Shown piece by piece: positions 1-8,480 of a DNA stretch of 16,939 bases (within the stretch, counting starts at the first letter, position 1; each line of letters opens with the position of its first letter). Source of the stretch: an uncultured Lachnospiraceae bacterium (GTDB lineage Bacteria; Bacillota; Clostridia; Lachnospirales; Lachnospiraceae); the NCBI GenBank assembly GCA_934418125.1, contig CAKRWT010000048.1, positions 1-16,939 on the forward strand, read 5' to 3'. The notes beneath the pieces were generated by a model. It was not told the origin of the DNA. It ran no database searches and was given only the letters and a program-made list of their open reading frames with translations. The translations under genes were made by a program, and so were the position numbers.

Positions 1-352
1 CTGTTACTGTAGATGTCTTTCCATTATCTACCGTTACCGTATTTGTCTGTCCTTTACTGCTCAGCTTTACCGCATGCCAGTATGCGTCGGAACCATAAGA
101 AATGGTAACGGAAAGCTTCGTACCGGGAAGCAGGATTCGTGCTTCGCTGACATCTGTGCTGCTATCCATCTTAATCTCCATCTTTCCGTCCTTGGTTGTC
201 AGAAGCAGTAAACCGGAAGTGGTGCCACTTGCCACTGTTCCCTGTACCACCGTCTCTGCTGCATATACCCTGGTCTGCATCACCGGAGTCAGGAAAAGCA
301 CTGCCGCCATGCATAACATCAGGGTTATTTTGCCTTTTACCCATTTTTTCAT
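1..352 (-). CDS. Secreted protein of unknown function, 3' part beyond the left edge
   Basis: An uninterrupted minus-strand frame of 117 codons begins at ATG 350-352 and runs off the left edge of the window, so the protein is partial. AGGAGG (364-369) lies 11 nt before the start. The N-terminus is a clear signal peptide: MKKWVKGK, a hydrophobic stretch at about residues 9-25, and a likely cleavage site in VYAAET near residue 32. The visible mature part (residues 33-117) is a Thr/Ser/Val-rich, beta-looking segment containing VVQGTVASGTTSG, LLLTTKDGKMEIKMD, and a GSDAYWHAVKL stretch. I do not recognise a named domain. It resembles small exported Lachnospiraceae proteins with an OB- or beta-sandwich-like look, but that is an impression. 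Function is unknown. The start and export are fairly certain. Confidence 0.8.
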   Translation of the reverse strand, partial: MKKWVKGKITLMLCMAAVLFLTPVMQTRVYAAETVVQGTVASGTTSGLLLLTTKDGKMEIKMDSSTDVSEARILLPGTKLSVTISYGSDAYWHAVKLSSKGQTNTVTVDNGKTSTVT

Positions 353-599
353 CGTTTTATCATCCTCCTGTATGGTGGTTTTCATAATCTTTTGCTTATG
401 TAAACTATGTTACAATATCTTCCATAAAAATGCAATCCATATTCGTAATCATAGCCTGTGCCTGCGACATTTTCCTGCTAATAAGGCATTCCGCCACCGC
501 AATACATTCCCCGCCACCACAGCATAGCATCAGCAGAAAGGTCATATCATAACTTAAAGAAAATTGTCCCAGCACGCCGTACTTTTCCTTCAGCCTCCG

Positions 600-992
600 T
601 CAACTCTTCTTCATAAACTCGGTTCCACAGCGTCGGCAGCGCACCATAATCTTCCCCTTTCCTCTCGGTATCCGTAATTTCTGTTTGCAGTTCGGACATT
701 TGTAGATATGATACTCTTTTCTCTGCTGCCACTCCCATTTCTGTTTCTGTATTGCAGTTCGCATCTTATACGTCTTATTCAGATACCACTGATTCTCTGC
801 CGCCCGTTTATAAGTGTTTTTGGAAAACATCCGGAAATAACAGTAAATCAGTAATGCCAGTGCCAGAAGATAGGCTCCTGGTACGCGAAACATCGACAAC
901 ACCATACAGACTAACGCCGCCCCTAACAGAAATTTATTCAATTGGTCATTGCCATACCTTCCCCACATAAACCATTGTAATTTTTCTCTCAT
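600..992 (-). CDS. Small membrane protein with C-terminal zinc ribbon (hypothetical)
   Basis: This encodes 130 residues. The frame is open further upstream, but I start it at ATG 990-992 because GGAGG (1000-1004) sits 7 nt before it. Two hydrophobic segments at about residues 19-35 and 39-54 suggest a membrane hairpin or two helices. They are followed by a basic, Lys/Gln/Trp-rich linker (about 58-95) and a zinc ribbon made of CPNC (99-102) and CRRC (119-122), with a ribbon-type spacer rich in Lys and Arg. The C-terminal half resembles zinc-ribbon segments found in many Firmicute membrane proteins of unknown role. A nucleic-acid or protein-binding role at the membrane face is only a guess. It is monocistronic as far as can be seen: trkH upstream ends in a terminator, and the next gene starts about 250 bp downstream. 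Confidence 0.8.
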   Translation of the reverse strand: MREKLQWFMWGRYGNDQLNKFLLGAALVCMVLSMFRVPGAYLLALALLIYCYFRMFSKNTYKRAAENQWYLNKTYKMRTAIQKQKWEWQQRKEYHIYKCPNCKQKLRIPRGKGKIMVRCRRCGTEFMKKS

Positions 993-1026
993 GCTGTTTC
1001 CTCCGTCCCTGCATTTACTAAGTTCC

Positions 1027-1055
1027 ATTATCAGCCGCCTCAGACAAAAGTACAA
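1027..1055 (-). promoter_or_regulatory. Candidate sigma-A promoter for the zinc-ribbon gene
   Basis: Reading the minus strand, a -35-like TTGTAC (1050-1055) and a -10-like GATAAT (1027-1032) are separated by 17 nt. They lie about 35-60 nt upstream of the start at 992. The -10 is one mismatch from consensus; the -35 is weak. It sits between the trkH terminator and the gene, which is where a promoter is expected. Confidence 0.4.
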
Positions 1056-1092
1056 TTAAATAACTATAAACTATTATAAAAAAACGCGACAA

Positions 1093-1128
1093 AAAACCCC
1101 TCTTACTACTTGTAATAAAAGGGGTTTT
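1093..1128 (-). terminator. Rho-independent terminator of trkAH
   Basis: AAAACCCCT (1093-1101) pairs with AGGGGTTTT (1120-1128), and an inner TTAC/GTAA helix (1103-1106 with 1112-1115) extends the hairpin. On the minus strand the stem runs into a T tract (complement of 1091-1096). It lies 17 nt past the trkH stop codon, so it ends the trkA-trkH transcript. Confidence 0.85.
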
Positions 1129-1144
1129 GCTATCACTTTCTTTT

Positions 1145-2599
1145 TTATCTTCTTGTCCAGGTACTTCTGGAGAATAGAATCAAAATCGGGAATATCTCCA
1201 GACGGCCTGCCAGCATATCAATAATCAGTATGATTTTGGATAAAATACCAAACCCGCCAAAGTTACCGGTAGGTCCTACCATCTCAAAGCCAGGTCCGAT
1301 ATTATTAAAGCAGGCTAACACCGCAGACAGATTGGTCATCAGAGAAAATCCATCAATGGAAACTACTACAAAACTGAATACAATGATAATCGCGTAGGCT
1401 GCCAGATAAGCATTGGTATTATCCAGGACACTCTCGGCAATCATCTGGCGGTTCACACGCACCACCTGTACCTTCTGGGGATGCAGGATTTCCCGCACAT
1501 TCCGGCGAAGACTCTTTAACACCAGTAAAGCCCTGCCACACTTGAAACCGCCGCCGGTACTTCCCGCGCAGGCTCCTATCAACATCAGGCACAGCAGAAT
1601 TGCCTTGGAAAGACTGGGCCATAAATCAAAGTCTGTTGTTGCAAACCCAGTGGTCGTAATAACCGTTGCCACCTGGAAAGCCGCATGCCTTACCGTCTCG
1701 CCAAAGGTTCCGTAGAAGCCTCTTAAATTCCACGTAATTACCGCAATACTACCCACGACGATTCCCACATAGAACCGCAGTTCTTCGTCTTTCAGTACAT
1801 TTTTTACCTGCTTAATCAAAAGCAGATAATAGCAGCTGAAATTCACACCGAATAAAAGCATGAACACGGTACACACATTCTGGATATAGGGGCTGTAACT
1901 TGCCATACTGTCATTTTTAATACCAAAGCCACCTGTTCCCGCCGTGCCCAGTGCCGTACAGACCGCATCAAACACCGGCATCCTGCCGAACAACAGGAAA
2001 ATAAAGTTCAATACCGTCAGTGCAATATAGATGGAATACAGGATTTTCGTCGTATCCTTCATCTTCGGCACCAGCTTGGAAACCTTCGGTCCCGGGCTTT
2101 CCGCCCGCAGAAGATGCATGGTATAACCATCACTTTTCTTCGTTCCCATACCGATTGCCAGCACAAAAACCAGAACTCCCATGCCGCCCAGCCAGTGGGT
2201 AAAGCTTCGCCAGTACAGGTTTCCCATGGACATGCTCTCCACTTCCGGTAAAATGGATGCCCCTGTGGTGGTAAAACCAGACACTGTCTCAAACAGGGCA
2301 TCAATAAAATGCGGAATTTCTCCCGAAATCCAAAAGGGCAGACAGCCCAGCAGACTCATGACAATCCAGCTTGTCCCTACACAGACCAGTCCCTCCCTTG
2401 CCTGGAACCCCCGCTTTGCCTTATGGCAAATCAGGTGCAGTACCAGTGCGGTCAGCAGGATAATCCCGATGCTGACCACAAAACCATAGACTGTCCTGTG
2501 CTCTCCTTCACATACACTGATTAACAGTGCAGGCAGCATAAAAACCGCCTCCACTGCCAGAATTTTACTGATAAAATTTCCTATCATCCGATAATTCAT
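1145..2599 (-). CDS. trkH: TrkH-family potassium uptake channel subunit
   Basis: This is the integral-membrane, ion-conducting subunit of a Trk/Ktr-type potassium uptake system. It has 484 residues, normal for TrkH. The frame stays open to a TTG at 2614, but I start at ATG 2597-2599 because a GGAG lies about 9 nt upstream of it inside that extension. The four pore loops of the family can be read: TTTGAS (about 110-115), TAGTGGF (219-225), ITTTGF (about 315-320) and NNIGPGF (432-438), each with the filter glycine. They are separated by paired hydrophobic helices. The C-terminus GRLEIFPILIL is typical of TrkH. It follows trkA by 72 nt with no terminator between, so the two are probably one transcript, and the regulatory subunit TrkA should gate it from the cytoplasmic side. 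Confidence 0.95.
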   Translation of the reverse strand: MNYRMIGNFISKILAVEAVFMLPALLISVCEGEHRTVYGFVVSIGIILLTALVLHLICHKAKRGFQAREGLVCVGTSWIVMSLLGCLPFWISGEIPHFIDALFETVSGFTTTGASILPEVESMSMGNLYWRSFTHWLGGMGVLVFVLAIGMGTKKSDGYTMHLLRAESPGPKVSKLVPKMKDTTKILYSIYIALTVLNFIFLLFGRMPVFDAVCTALGTAGTGGFGIKNDSMASYSPYIQNVCTVFMLLFGVNFSCYYLLLIKQVKNVLKDEELRFYVGIVVGSIAVITWNLRGFYGTFGETVRHAAFQVATVITTTGFATTDFDLWPSLSKAILLCLMLIGACAGSTGGGFKCGRALLVLKSLRRNVREILHPQKVQVVRVNRQMIAESVLDNTNAYLAAYAIIIVFSFVVVSIDGFSLMTNLSAVLACFNNIGPGFEMVGPTGNFGGFGILSKIILIIDMLAGRLEIFPILILFSRSTWTRR

Positions 2600-2671
2600 G
2601 ACGTTTTGCTCCAATACAAATAACCGCGTGAAAGTCTGCTATATCATCCATATAGCCTTTCACCCTGTCGT

Positions 2672-4030
2672 TTATTCAAATATATCATTCAACTGATAAA
2701 TAATTTCATCTCGTCCGGTTACAATAATAACCGTATTTCCCTTGGAAAAGAAGGAATCTCCATTAGGCACTTCAAATTTCGGTCCCTTAGTAATACTTAC
2801 CACACGCACATTCTTCTTAATCTTCAATTCCTTCAAAGGCACACCACAGTGTTGTGTATTCTCATCCACGATAAACTCAATTGCCTCTGCCTGTCCATCC
2901 GCAATTACATGAATGGCCTGTGCAGCACCGGTCTGGTTCTTAACCGCTCTGACATAACGTACAATACTATTGCAGCATAACTCTCTTGGACTTATGATAC
3001 TGCCAAGTGACAGAGAATCCAGAATACTGTTATTGCTAAGTCTACCCAGCTTAGTAATAATCTGCGGTACTTTACAATTATTTCCAAACAGCGAAATAAT
3101 AATATTCATTTCATCTACACCGGTCAGGGTTACGATTACATCACATTCTTCAATGCCTTCCCGTTCCAGCAATATCTCACTGCTGGCATCTCCATGGACA
3201 ACAGTAGCTTCCGGCAGCTGGTTGGCAAGCTGCAGGCATCTGTCATAATCCTGTTCGATAATCTCTACCATAATACCATCTTTAATCAGAAGCTGTGCCA
3301 GATAATAGCTTAGTTTGCCGCCACCGCACAAAAGGACTCGTTTGGCCTTATGGGTAATAATACCCAGGTTTTTTAAGAAAATCGTCAGTTCCCTGGTAGA
3401 TCCGGTAACAAAGATTCGGTCCCCTGCTAACAGGGTAAAATTACCATCCGGTATGATAGCCTTGCCATTCCGCAATACGGCGCAGACTAAAATCTTACAT
3501 TTTACGATATTACCTAAGTCATACAGGCTGGTATTGCAAAGCTTGGACTCCTCTTTGATACGAAGCTCTACGATTTCCACCCTGCCCTTGGCAAAAGTAT
3601 CCCGCTTTAAGAAACCAGGATATTTAATCAGCCGTTCCATCTCAAGGGCAGCCTGTCTTTCCGGGTTAACCATCATGGATAATCCAAAAAGGTTACGCAT
3701 CTGGTATACCTGATTGGTATATTCCGGGTTCCGAATACGGGCAATGGTGTGTATGTCCGGATTCATGCCACGGGCTGTAGTACAGCACAGCATATTTACC
3801 TCATCTTCTCCAGTCATGGCAATTAGCAATTCTGTATCCTGGACGCCTGCCTGCTCTAAAGTTGCCATGGAAGCACAGTTTCCCTGCACGACCATAACAT
3901 CGTATCGTTCTTCACTCAACTCCAGCACCTCTGCTTTGGAGTCAATCAATGTTATATCATGTCCCTCCGCTGATAAAAGCTTCGTCAGCGTAGAACCTAC
4001 TTTGCCGTCCCCGGCTATTATAATCTTCAC
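2672..4030 (-). CDS. trkA: TrkA potassium uptake regulatory subunit (two RCK/KTN repeats)
   Basis: This is a cytoplasmic nucleotide-binding regulator of the TrkH channel. It has 452 residues, the usual length for the double-repeat TrkA form. I place the start at the GTG at 4028-4030. GGAGG (4039-4043) is 8 nt from that codon but only 2 nt from the in-frame TTG at 4034-4036, and the GTG start gives the classic N-terminus MKIIIAGDGKVG. Repeat 1 has an intact Rossmann GDGKVG (7-12) and an acidic Asp near residue 30 (LIDSK), followed by an RCK_C lobe up to about residue 225. Repeat 2 begins LLCGGGKLS (about 233-241), with a Ser where the third glycine normally is, and an acidic end to its second strand (IIEQD). 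A second RCK_C lobe closes the protein. The first repeat is probably the better NAD(H) or nucleotide site (inference). Confidence 0.95.
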   Translation of the reverse strand: MKIIIAGDGKVGSTLTKLLSAEGHDITLIDSKAEVLELSEERYDVMVVQGNCASMATLEQAGVQDTELLIAMTGEDEVNMLCCTTARGMNPDIHTIARIRNPEYTNQVYQMRNLFGLSMMVNPERQAALEMERLIKYPGFLKRDTFAKGRVEIVELRIKEESKLCNTSLYDLGNIVKCKILVCAVLRNGKAIIPDGNFTLLAGDRIFVTGSTRELTIFLKNLGIITHKAKRVLLCGGGKLSYYLAQLLIKDGIMVEIIEQDYDRCLQLANQLPEATVVHGDASSEILLEREGIEECDVIVTLTGVDEMNIIISLFGNNCKVPQIITKLGRLSNNSILDSLSLGSIISPRELCCNSIVRYVRAVKNQTGAAQAIHVIADGQAEAIEFIVDENTQHCGVPLKELKIKKNVRVVSITKGPKFEVPNGDSFFSKGNTVIIVTGRDEIIYQLNDIFE

Positions 4031-4105
4031 AATCAAATCCTCCGTTCACGCAAGCAGCTTCGTCCACGCCTGGTGCGTAACATCTGTGACAACTGCTTCG
4101 CTCAC

Positions 4106-4133
4106 AGTATAGCATATCCAGTTAAAAATGCAA
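4106..4133 (-). promoter_or_regulatory. trkA: Extended -10 promoter of trkAH
   Basis: On the minus strand a -35-like TTGCAT (4128-4133) and a -10 TATACT (4106-4111) are 16 nt apart, with TG one base before the -10 (TGCTATACT), giving an extended -10. Transcription would start about 70 nt before the trkA start codon. That leader is too short for a large riboswitch. Confidence 0.65.
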
Positions 4134-4142
4134 TATCAGTAA

Positions 4143-4183
4143 AAAACCTTACCACCTGCAGCACCCGCAGGCAGTAAGGTTTT
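4143..4183 (-). terminator. Terminator of the mannoside operon
   Basis: A long two-part hairpin: AAAACCTTAC (4143-4152) pairs with GTAAGGTTTT (4174-4183), and CCTGC (4155-4159) pairs with GCAGG (4167-4171) inside it. On the minus strand it is followed by a T tract (complement of 4141-4146). It begins 20 nt after the stop codon of the last operon gene and lies just upstream of the trkA promoter, so it insulates the two units. Confidence 0.9.
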
Positions 4184-4202
4184 ATTCTTTCACGTTTCTT
4201 GC

Positions 4203-5225
4203 TTATCTGATACCGATTTCTGTATCGGACTCTGTTACGTGGCTGTGTGTTTTGATGTAATCAACGATTTCATCCAGCTTTGTGAACGCAAGACCTACAT
4301 AGCTGTCTGCACAGCCGTAGTATAATGCAATCTTTCCGCTCTCAGAGTCGTGAATGGTAGCGCAGGGGAAGCATACATTCGGTACGAATCCTCTTTCTTC
4401 ATACCACTCTTCTGGTGTTAATAAGAAGTTCTCGCATCTGTAAAGTACCTTGGATGGGTTGTCGATGTCAAGAATTGCTCCACCGATGGAATATACGAAT
4501 CCGTTACAGGTTCCGCTTACACCGTGATAGAACAGTAACCATCCTTCAGATGTCTCGATAGGTGCAGCACCTCCACCAATCTTAACGGACTCCCACCACT
4601 CAGAGCTTCTGCCCATAACGTGTCTGTGTCTGCCCCAGTATACCATATCCGGGCTCTCGCTTAAGAAGATATCACCAAAAGGTGTGTGTCCGGAATCGGA
4701 TGGACGGCTTAACAGCATGTATTTTCCGTTGATTTTACGAGGGAATAATACCGCATTTCTGTTAAATGGAATAAAGGGATTCTCAATTCTTGTAAAAGTC
4801 TTGAAATCTGTTGTCTTAGCCATACCAATAGAAGCACCATAGAAATCCTGGCACCAGATGATATAGTACGTATCTTCTACTTTTACAAGACGAGGGTCGT
4901 ATGCGTATACCGGCATAAAGTCGTTGCCGTCTTCATCCTTGAAAGGAATCTTGTTTGGCTCGAAATCCCAGTGGATAGCATCTTTGCTGTGTCCTAAGTA
5001 GATGTAAGGGATACCGTTTGTCTGCTCTCCTCTGAATACACCGATGAACTCATCGCCATAAGGCATAACTGCACTGTTGAAGATTCTGGCAACACCTTCT
5101 ACCGGATTTCTTCCGATAATAGGATTCTCGTTATATCTCCAGATTGGTGCACCTTTTAAGCCTTCCGGCTTTTCCTGCCAGGGTACATTCTTTACTGCCG
5201 GGCTAATCATTTTTACTTCGCTCAT
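4203..5225 (-). CDS. GH130 subfamily 2-type beta-1,4-mannooligosaccharide phosphorylase
   Basis: This cytoplasmic inverting phosphorylase of family GH130 uses phosphate to release mannose 1-phosphate from the non-reducing end of beta-1,4-manno-oligosaccharides. It has 340 residues, typical of subfamily 2 (RaMP2-like) and shorter than the subfamily 1 neighbour. It carries the five-bladed propeller signatures FRGEQTNG (about 64-71), YAYDPRL with the presumed catalytic Asp110, FPRKINGKYMLLSRPSD, and GGGAAPIETSEGWLLFYHG. AGGAG lies 8 nt before ATG 5225, and the gene follows the GH130_1 gene by 29 nt, so it is the promoter-distal operon gene. The subfamily call rests on length and motif style; exact chain-length preference cannot be read. 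Related GH130 enzymes acting on other mannosides are the main alternative, but the epimerase and GH113 context favours beta-1,4-mannan oligomers. Confidence 0.9.
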   Translation of the reverse strand: MSEVKMISPAVKNVPWQEKPEGLKGAPIWRYNENPIIGRNPVEGVARIFNSAVMPYGDEFIGVFRGEQTNGIPYIYLGHSKDAIHWDFEPNKIPFKDEDGNDFMPVYAYDPRLVKVEDTYYIIWCQDFYGASIGMAKTTDFKTFTRIENPFIPFNRNAVLFPRKINGKYMLLSRPSDSGHTPFGDIFLSESPDMVYWGRHRHVMGRSSEWWESVKIGGGAAPIETSEGWLLFYHGVSGTCNGFVYSIGGAILDIDNPSKVLYRCENFLLTPEEWYEERGFVPNVCFPCATIHDSESGKIALYYGCADSYVGLAFTKLDEIVDYIKTHSHVTESDTEIGIR

Positions 5226-5254
5226 TCTAGTTTCTCCTTATGATAGATTATGAT

Positions 5255-6427
5255 TTACTGTTCTTTTAAAAATTCCAGGTTCTTTTTAATCAGGTCACAT
5301 CTTTGTGCTACGCACTCTACGGAGCGTAACGGGTCAGATGGTGTATTGAACACGTAATCTATTAACTTGTCAATGGTAGTCGTTGCTACATGCATTCTGG
5401 TATCGCTGGATGCATAGTAAATATAAACATCTCCATTTTCTCTTGCAATGGCACCATTGGTAAATACTACGTTAGAAACGTCACCTACACGCTCTCCTTC
5501 TCTTGGTCCAATCAGCATACCGGACGGCTCTGCGATTACCTTGGATGGGTCGTTCAAATCTGTTGCAAATGCATAGATAACATAACGAAGACCTGCTGCC
5601 GTATTTCTGACACCATGTGCGATGTGAATCCAGCCTCTGTCCGTCTTAATCGGGGTTGCGCCTGCACCATTCTTTGCTTCTGTGATGGTGTGGTATTTAC
5701 GCAGGGAAGTCATCTTCTCTTCGTCGATAACTGCATGCTCGATATCATCACATAAACCAAATCCGATACCACCGCCGGAACCAGTCTCAATAAAGTCATC
5801 CATTGGTCTTGTATAGAACGCATATTTACCGTTTACAAATTCCGGATGAAGTACTACGTTTCTCTGCTGCGGGGAACGGAGGGTTGTCAGGTTATCCAGT
5901 CTTTCCCATGTCTTTAAATCTTTGGTTCTTACGATACCGGCTGCTGCCACTGCTGCGGATAAGTCATTTATGGTCTTATCCTTGCTCTCGGAGCAGAATA
6001 CACCATAGATATAACCATCTTCATGCTTGGTAAGACGCATATCGTATACGTTAGTCTCTTCCGGGCAGGTATCCGGCAGTAAGATTGGGTAATCCCAGAA
6101 CTTAAAGCCGTCAATTCCGTTATCACTCTCTGCTACACCAAAGAAGGATTTTCTGTCATTTCCTTCGATACGTGCTACCAGATAATATTTTCCATTCAGT
6201 TCAATAGCTCCGGAGTTCATAACGGCATTCACACCGAGACGTTCCATAAAATATGGGTTTGTCTCAGGATTCAAATCATATTTCCAGTGAAGCGGAATAT
6301 GCTCTCTTGTCAGTACCGGATACTGGTATCTGTCATAGATACCATTGTAAATCTCAGATTTAATATTCTTTCTGGATATCAGTTTGTTGTACTTTTCTAA
6401 CTCTACATAATATCTGCTATGCAACAT
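5255..6427 (-). CDS. GH130 subfamily 1 4-O-beta-D-mannosyl-D-glucose phosphorylase
   Basis: This enzyme phosphorolyses beta-1,4-mannosylglucose to alpha-mannose 1-phosphate and glucose. It has 390 residues, the length of characterised mannosylglucose phosphorylases (BfMGP and RaMP1 type). Visible signatures are an N-terminal helical extension (about 1-30), [12 protein letters not shown] (63-74), [15 protein letters not shown] (83-97), NVYDMRL with the presumed general-acid Asp129, [10 protein letters not shown], and [25 protein letters not shown] lies 4 nt before ATG 6425-6427. The first 11 nt overlap the end of the epimerase gene (6417-6427), so translation is probably coupled. That pairing fits the known pathway: the epimerase makes the mannosylglucose that this enzyme consumes. 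Function is assigned with good confidence from family and context. Confidence 0.93.
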   Translation of the reverse strand: MLHSRYYVELEKYNKLISRKNIKSEIYNGIYDRYQYPVLTREHIPLHWKYDLNPETNPYFMERLGVNAVMNSGAIELNGKYYLVARIEGNDRKSFFGVAESDNGIDGFKFWDYPILLPDTCPEETNVYDMRLTKHEDGYIYGVFCSESKDKTINDLSAAVAAAGIVRTKDLKTWERLDNLTTLRSPQQRNVVLHPEFVNGKYAFYTRPMDDFIETGSGGGIGFGLCDDIEHAVIDEEKMTSLRKYHTITEAKNGAGATPIKTDRGWIHIAHGVRNTAAGLRYVIYAFATDLNDPSKVIAEPSGMLIGPREGERVGDVSNVVFTNGAIARENGDVYIYYASSDTRMHVATTTIDKLIDYVFNTPSDPLRSVECVAQRCDLIKKNLEFLKEQ

Positions 6428-7592
6428 CGCTGCTCCTCCTAATCACTTCCATACACATTCTTCCATTATGATATGGGCATTTCCAAGGCTCTACGATAGG
6501 TTTGTCGTCTACCGATTCTCCTTTTCGGTTTACATCCCAGAACCATTCAGAACCCGGACGCTTGTCAACTACATGTTCCTTAATAAAATTCCATTCTGCC
6601 TTGGCAGCTTCCAGATACTCTGTGTGTTCCGGTGCCAGTGCATAACCATTTAAGAATCCGATAACCGTCTCTGCCTGTACCCACCAGATTCTGTTCTGGT
6701 CTACGACACCCTTTTCACACTCATTTGCCAGGGAGTTGCCATCAAAAGCCACCTTGTATACCTGACTGGTTAAGTCAAGGATAATCGGAAGCATTTTATC
6801 TTCATAGGATTTCTCTCCCAGGATATCCGTTCCTCTGCGGATAAGCCATGCCGTTTCGATATCATGTCCATAGGAGTGTAAATCCAGAATGGAATTCATC
6901 TCTCTGTCGAAGAATACTTCCTGTCTGTGAAGCCTTGGATTGTAAATCTTATCAGCGATAGTATCTAATATCCACTCTAATCTCTTCTTCACATCCGCAT
7001 CCTTGCTGACACGGTAAAGCTCGGTATAGGCTTCAAATACATGAAGCAGGGTATTCATTGTCTTCTCGGCAATGACACCATTCTCGGAAAGCTTGTCGTT
7101 CTCGATTTCCTTGAACTCCCTGTCAAAAGCCTCTTTGTATCCGATTTCATCCATACAACGCTCTTCAATGATATGGAACAAATCCATAGCTGTCTTTAAC
7201 GCTTCCTCATCCCCTGATGCATCATAGTAAGAGGACAATGCATAAATGGAAAATGCCTGATTGTAAGTATGCTTTGTGGTATCTTCCGGTGTACCATCAT
7301 AGGCAACCGACCAGTATACACCGCCTTTTTCCTTATCCACACAGTATTTCTGCATGAACTCATAACCATGTTTTGCTTCCTCTAATAAGGATTCATCCTT
7401 TAAAGTCATATAAGCGTTAGCAAAGAACCATGTGATTCTGCTGTTTAAGATGCAGCCTTTTACTGCTTTCTTATCCACTTTTAAATCATGGTCCATATAG
7501 CCGTAATAACCACCATTCTCATCATCTCTTAGCTTTTTCCAGAAAGGAATGATGCAGTCGGTTAAGTGATTTCTAATCTCTTCTACCATCAT
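6417..7592 (-). CDS. AGE-family mannobiose/cellobiose 2-epimerase
   Basis: This cytoplasmic (alpha/alpha)6-barrel enzyme epimerises the reducing-end sugar of beta-1,4 disaccharides at C2, here most likely mannobiose to mannosylglucose. The frame opens at ATG 7607 (396 aa), but I favour the ATG at 7592 (391 aa). A GAGGG element lies 9 nt upstream of it, while 7607 has only a poor ribosome site, and the resulting [10 protein letters not shown] start resembles characterised cellobiose 2-epimerases. In the 396-aa numbering the conserved residues are Arg57 (NSRITW), His189 (NTLLH), His248 and Glu251 ([11 protein letters not shown]), Trp310 (RIWWVQAE) and His380 (CPYHNGRMC), so all catalytic histidines are present. 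It follows the permease gene by about 39 nt and overlaps the mannosylglucose phosphorylase gene by 11 nt. Mannobiose rather than cellobiose as substrate is inferred from the two GH130 neighbours. Confidence 0.93.
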   Translation of the reverse strand: MMVEEIRNHLTDCIIPFWKKLRDDENGGYYGYMDHDLKVDKKAVKGCILNSRITWFFANAYMTLKDESLLEEAKHGYEFMQKYCVDKEKGGVYWSVAYDGTPEDTTKHTYNQAFSIYALSSYYDASGDEEALKTAMDLFHIIEERCMDEIGYKEAFDREFKEIENDKLSENGVIAEKTMNTLLHVFEAYTELYRVSKDADVKKRLEWILDTIADKIYNPRLHRQEVFFDREMNSILDLHSYGHDIETAWLIRRGTDILGEKSYEDKMLPIILDLTSQVYKVAFDGNSLANECEKGVVDQNRIWWVQAETVIGFLNGYALAPEHTEYLEAAKAEWNFIKEHVVDKRPGSEWFWDVNRKGESVDDKPIVEPWKCPYHNGRMCMEVIRRSSDVA

Positions 7593-7631
7593 TTTCTGTT
7601 CCCTCATATTGTCTCTTGTTATTTGATTTCC

Positions 7632-8480
7632 TTAACCCTTTACAGAGCCGGATGTAATACCATTGTAAATCTGTTTCTGACAAGTAATAAATACAATCAG
7701 TGCTGGTAATAAGGAAATAATAACGCCGGCACAAATCAGGTTGTATTTGCTGCCCAGAGGTCCTACGAAGGTATACAGTGCAGTTGCCATGGTCGGCAGG
7801 TTTTTCTTATCCTGCAGGTACAGGTTTGCACAGTAGTATTCATTATAAGTAGCAACACCTTTTAAGATACAAGCTGTTACAATCGCCGGTCTTAACAGTG
7901 GTAACAGAATCTTGTAGTAAATCTTAAAATAGGAAGCTCCATCAATGATTGCGGATTCATCCAGGGATACGCTGATGTTTTCGAAGAACTGGATGTAAAT
8001 ATATATCGAGATAACATCCGTACCACACATCATGATGATGTAACCCACCAGGGAATTGATAAAGCCCAGGTTCCACATCAACTTGTATACTGCAATCTGC
8101 ATTGCAATACCGGGAAGTAAGGTTGCAAACAGGAACAGATTTCTAATCAGTCCGTTTCCCAGGAATTTGAACCGGTTCAAAATATAAGCAAGCTGTGTTC
8201 CAATCAGTACGGATACAACCAATACGCTGACCAGGATAATCACAGAGTTCATAAACGCTCTGCCCATGTTTGCCTTCTGGGCTGCCTGTACAAAGTTATC
8301 AAAGTAAAGCCAGCTTTCCGGGAATGTCATAACATTGGTGCTCTGATATTCCACGTCTGTTTTAAAAGCTGTAATAACGCAGGAAACCAAAGGAATAACT
8401 GCTACAAATGAGAAAAATACCAAAGAAAAATACTTCAAAAATACAACGAGAAATTTTCTAATTTTCTGTAATACTGTCAT
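7632..8480 (-). CDS. CUT1 sugar ABC transporter permease (MalG/AraQ type)
   Basis: This is the second inner-membrane permease of the oligosaccharide importer. It has 282 residues, usual for the MalG-like partner, with about six transmembrane helices: the first at about residues 12-37, a group at 77-135, others at 143-168, and a C-terminal helix near 245-268. The EAA loop that docks the ATPase is seen at about 174-198 (DESAIIDGAS followed by ILLPLLRP), in a slightly degenerate form. The C-terminal GSVKG ending is typical. ATG 8478-8480 directly follows the TAA of the first permease gene (TAAATG) with a GGCGGG-like ribosome site upstream, so the two permeases are translated as a coupled pair. 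Substrate is inferred from the operon as beta-manno-oligosaccharides. Confidence 0.93.
   Translation of the reverse strand: MTVLQKIRKFLVVFLKYFSLVFFSFVAVIPLVSCVITAFKTDVEYQSTNVMTFPESWLYFDNFVQAAQKANMGRAFMNSVIILVSVLVVSVLIGTQLAYILNRFKFLGNGLIRNLFLFATLLPGIAMQIAVYKLMWNLGFINSLVGYIIMMCGTDVISIYIYIQFFENISVSLDESAIIDGASYFKIYYKILLPLLRPAIVTACILKGVATYNEYYCANLYLQDKKNLPTMATALYTFVGPLGSKYNLICAGVIISLLPALIVFITCQKQIYNGITSGSVKG

Noticed and set aside
102..527. 141-codon plus-strand open frame
   Set aside because: It lies antisense to the secreted protein, which has a good ribosome site and signal peptide; the plus-strand translation shows no protein-like features.
405..545. 46-codon minus-strand frame with a Cys/Gly-rich start (MTFLLMLCCGGGEC)
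   Set aside because: No convincing ribosome site before its ATG and no recognisable family; it fits in an otherwise empty 247-bp gap, so chance is likely. Worth a look only if conserved in relatives.
4037..4105. Possible riboswitch (for example c-di-AMP type) before trkA
   Set aside because: The leader from the predicted promoter is only about 70 nt, too short for that class, and only weak partial pairing is seen.
4203..6427. The two GH130 genes as a recent tandem duplication
   Set aside because: Lengths and motifs differ in the way subfamilies 1 and 2 differ, and there is little direct similarity beyond the fold signatures, so they are distinct enzymes.
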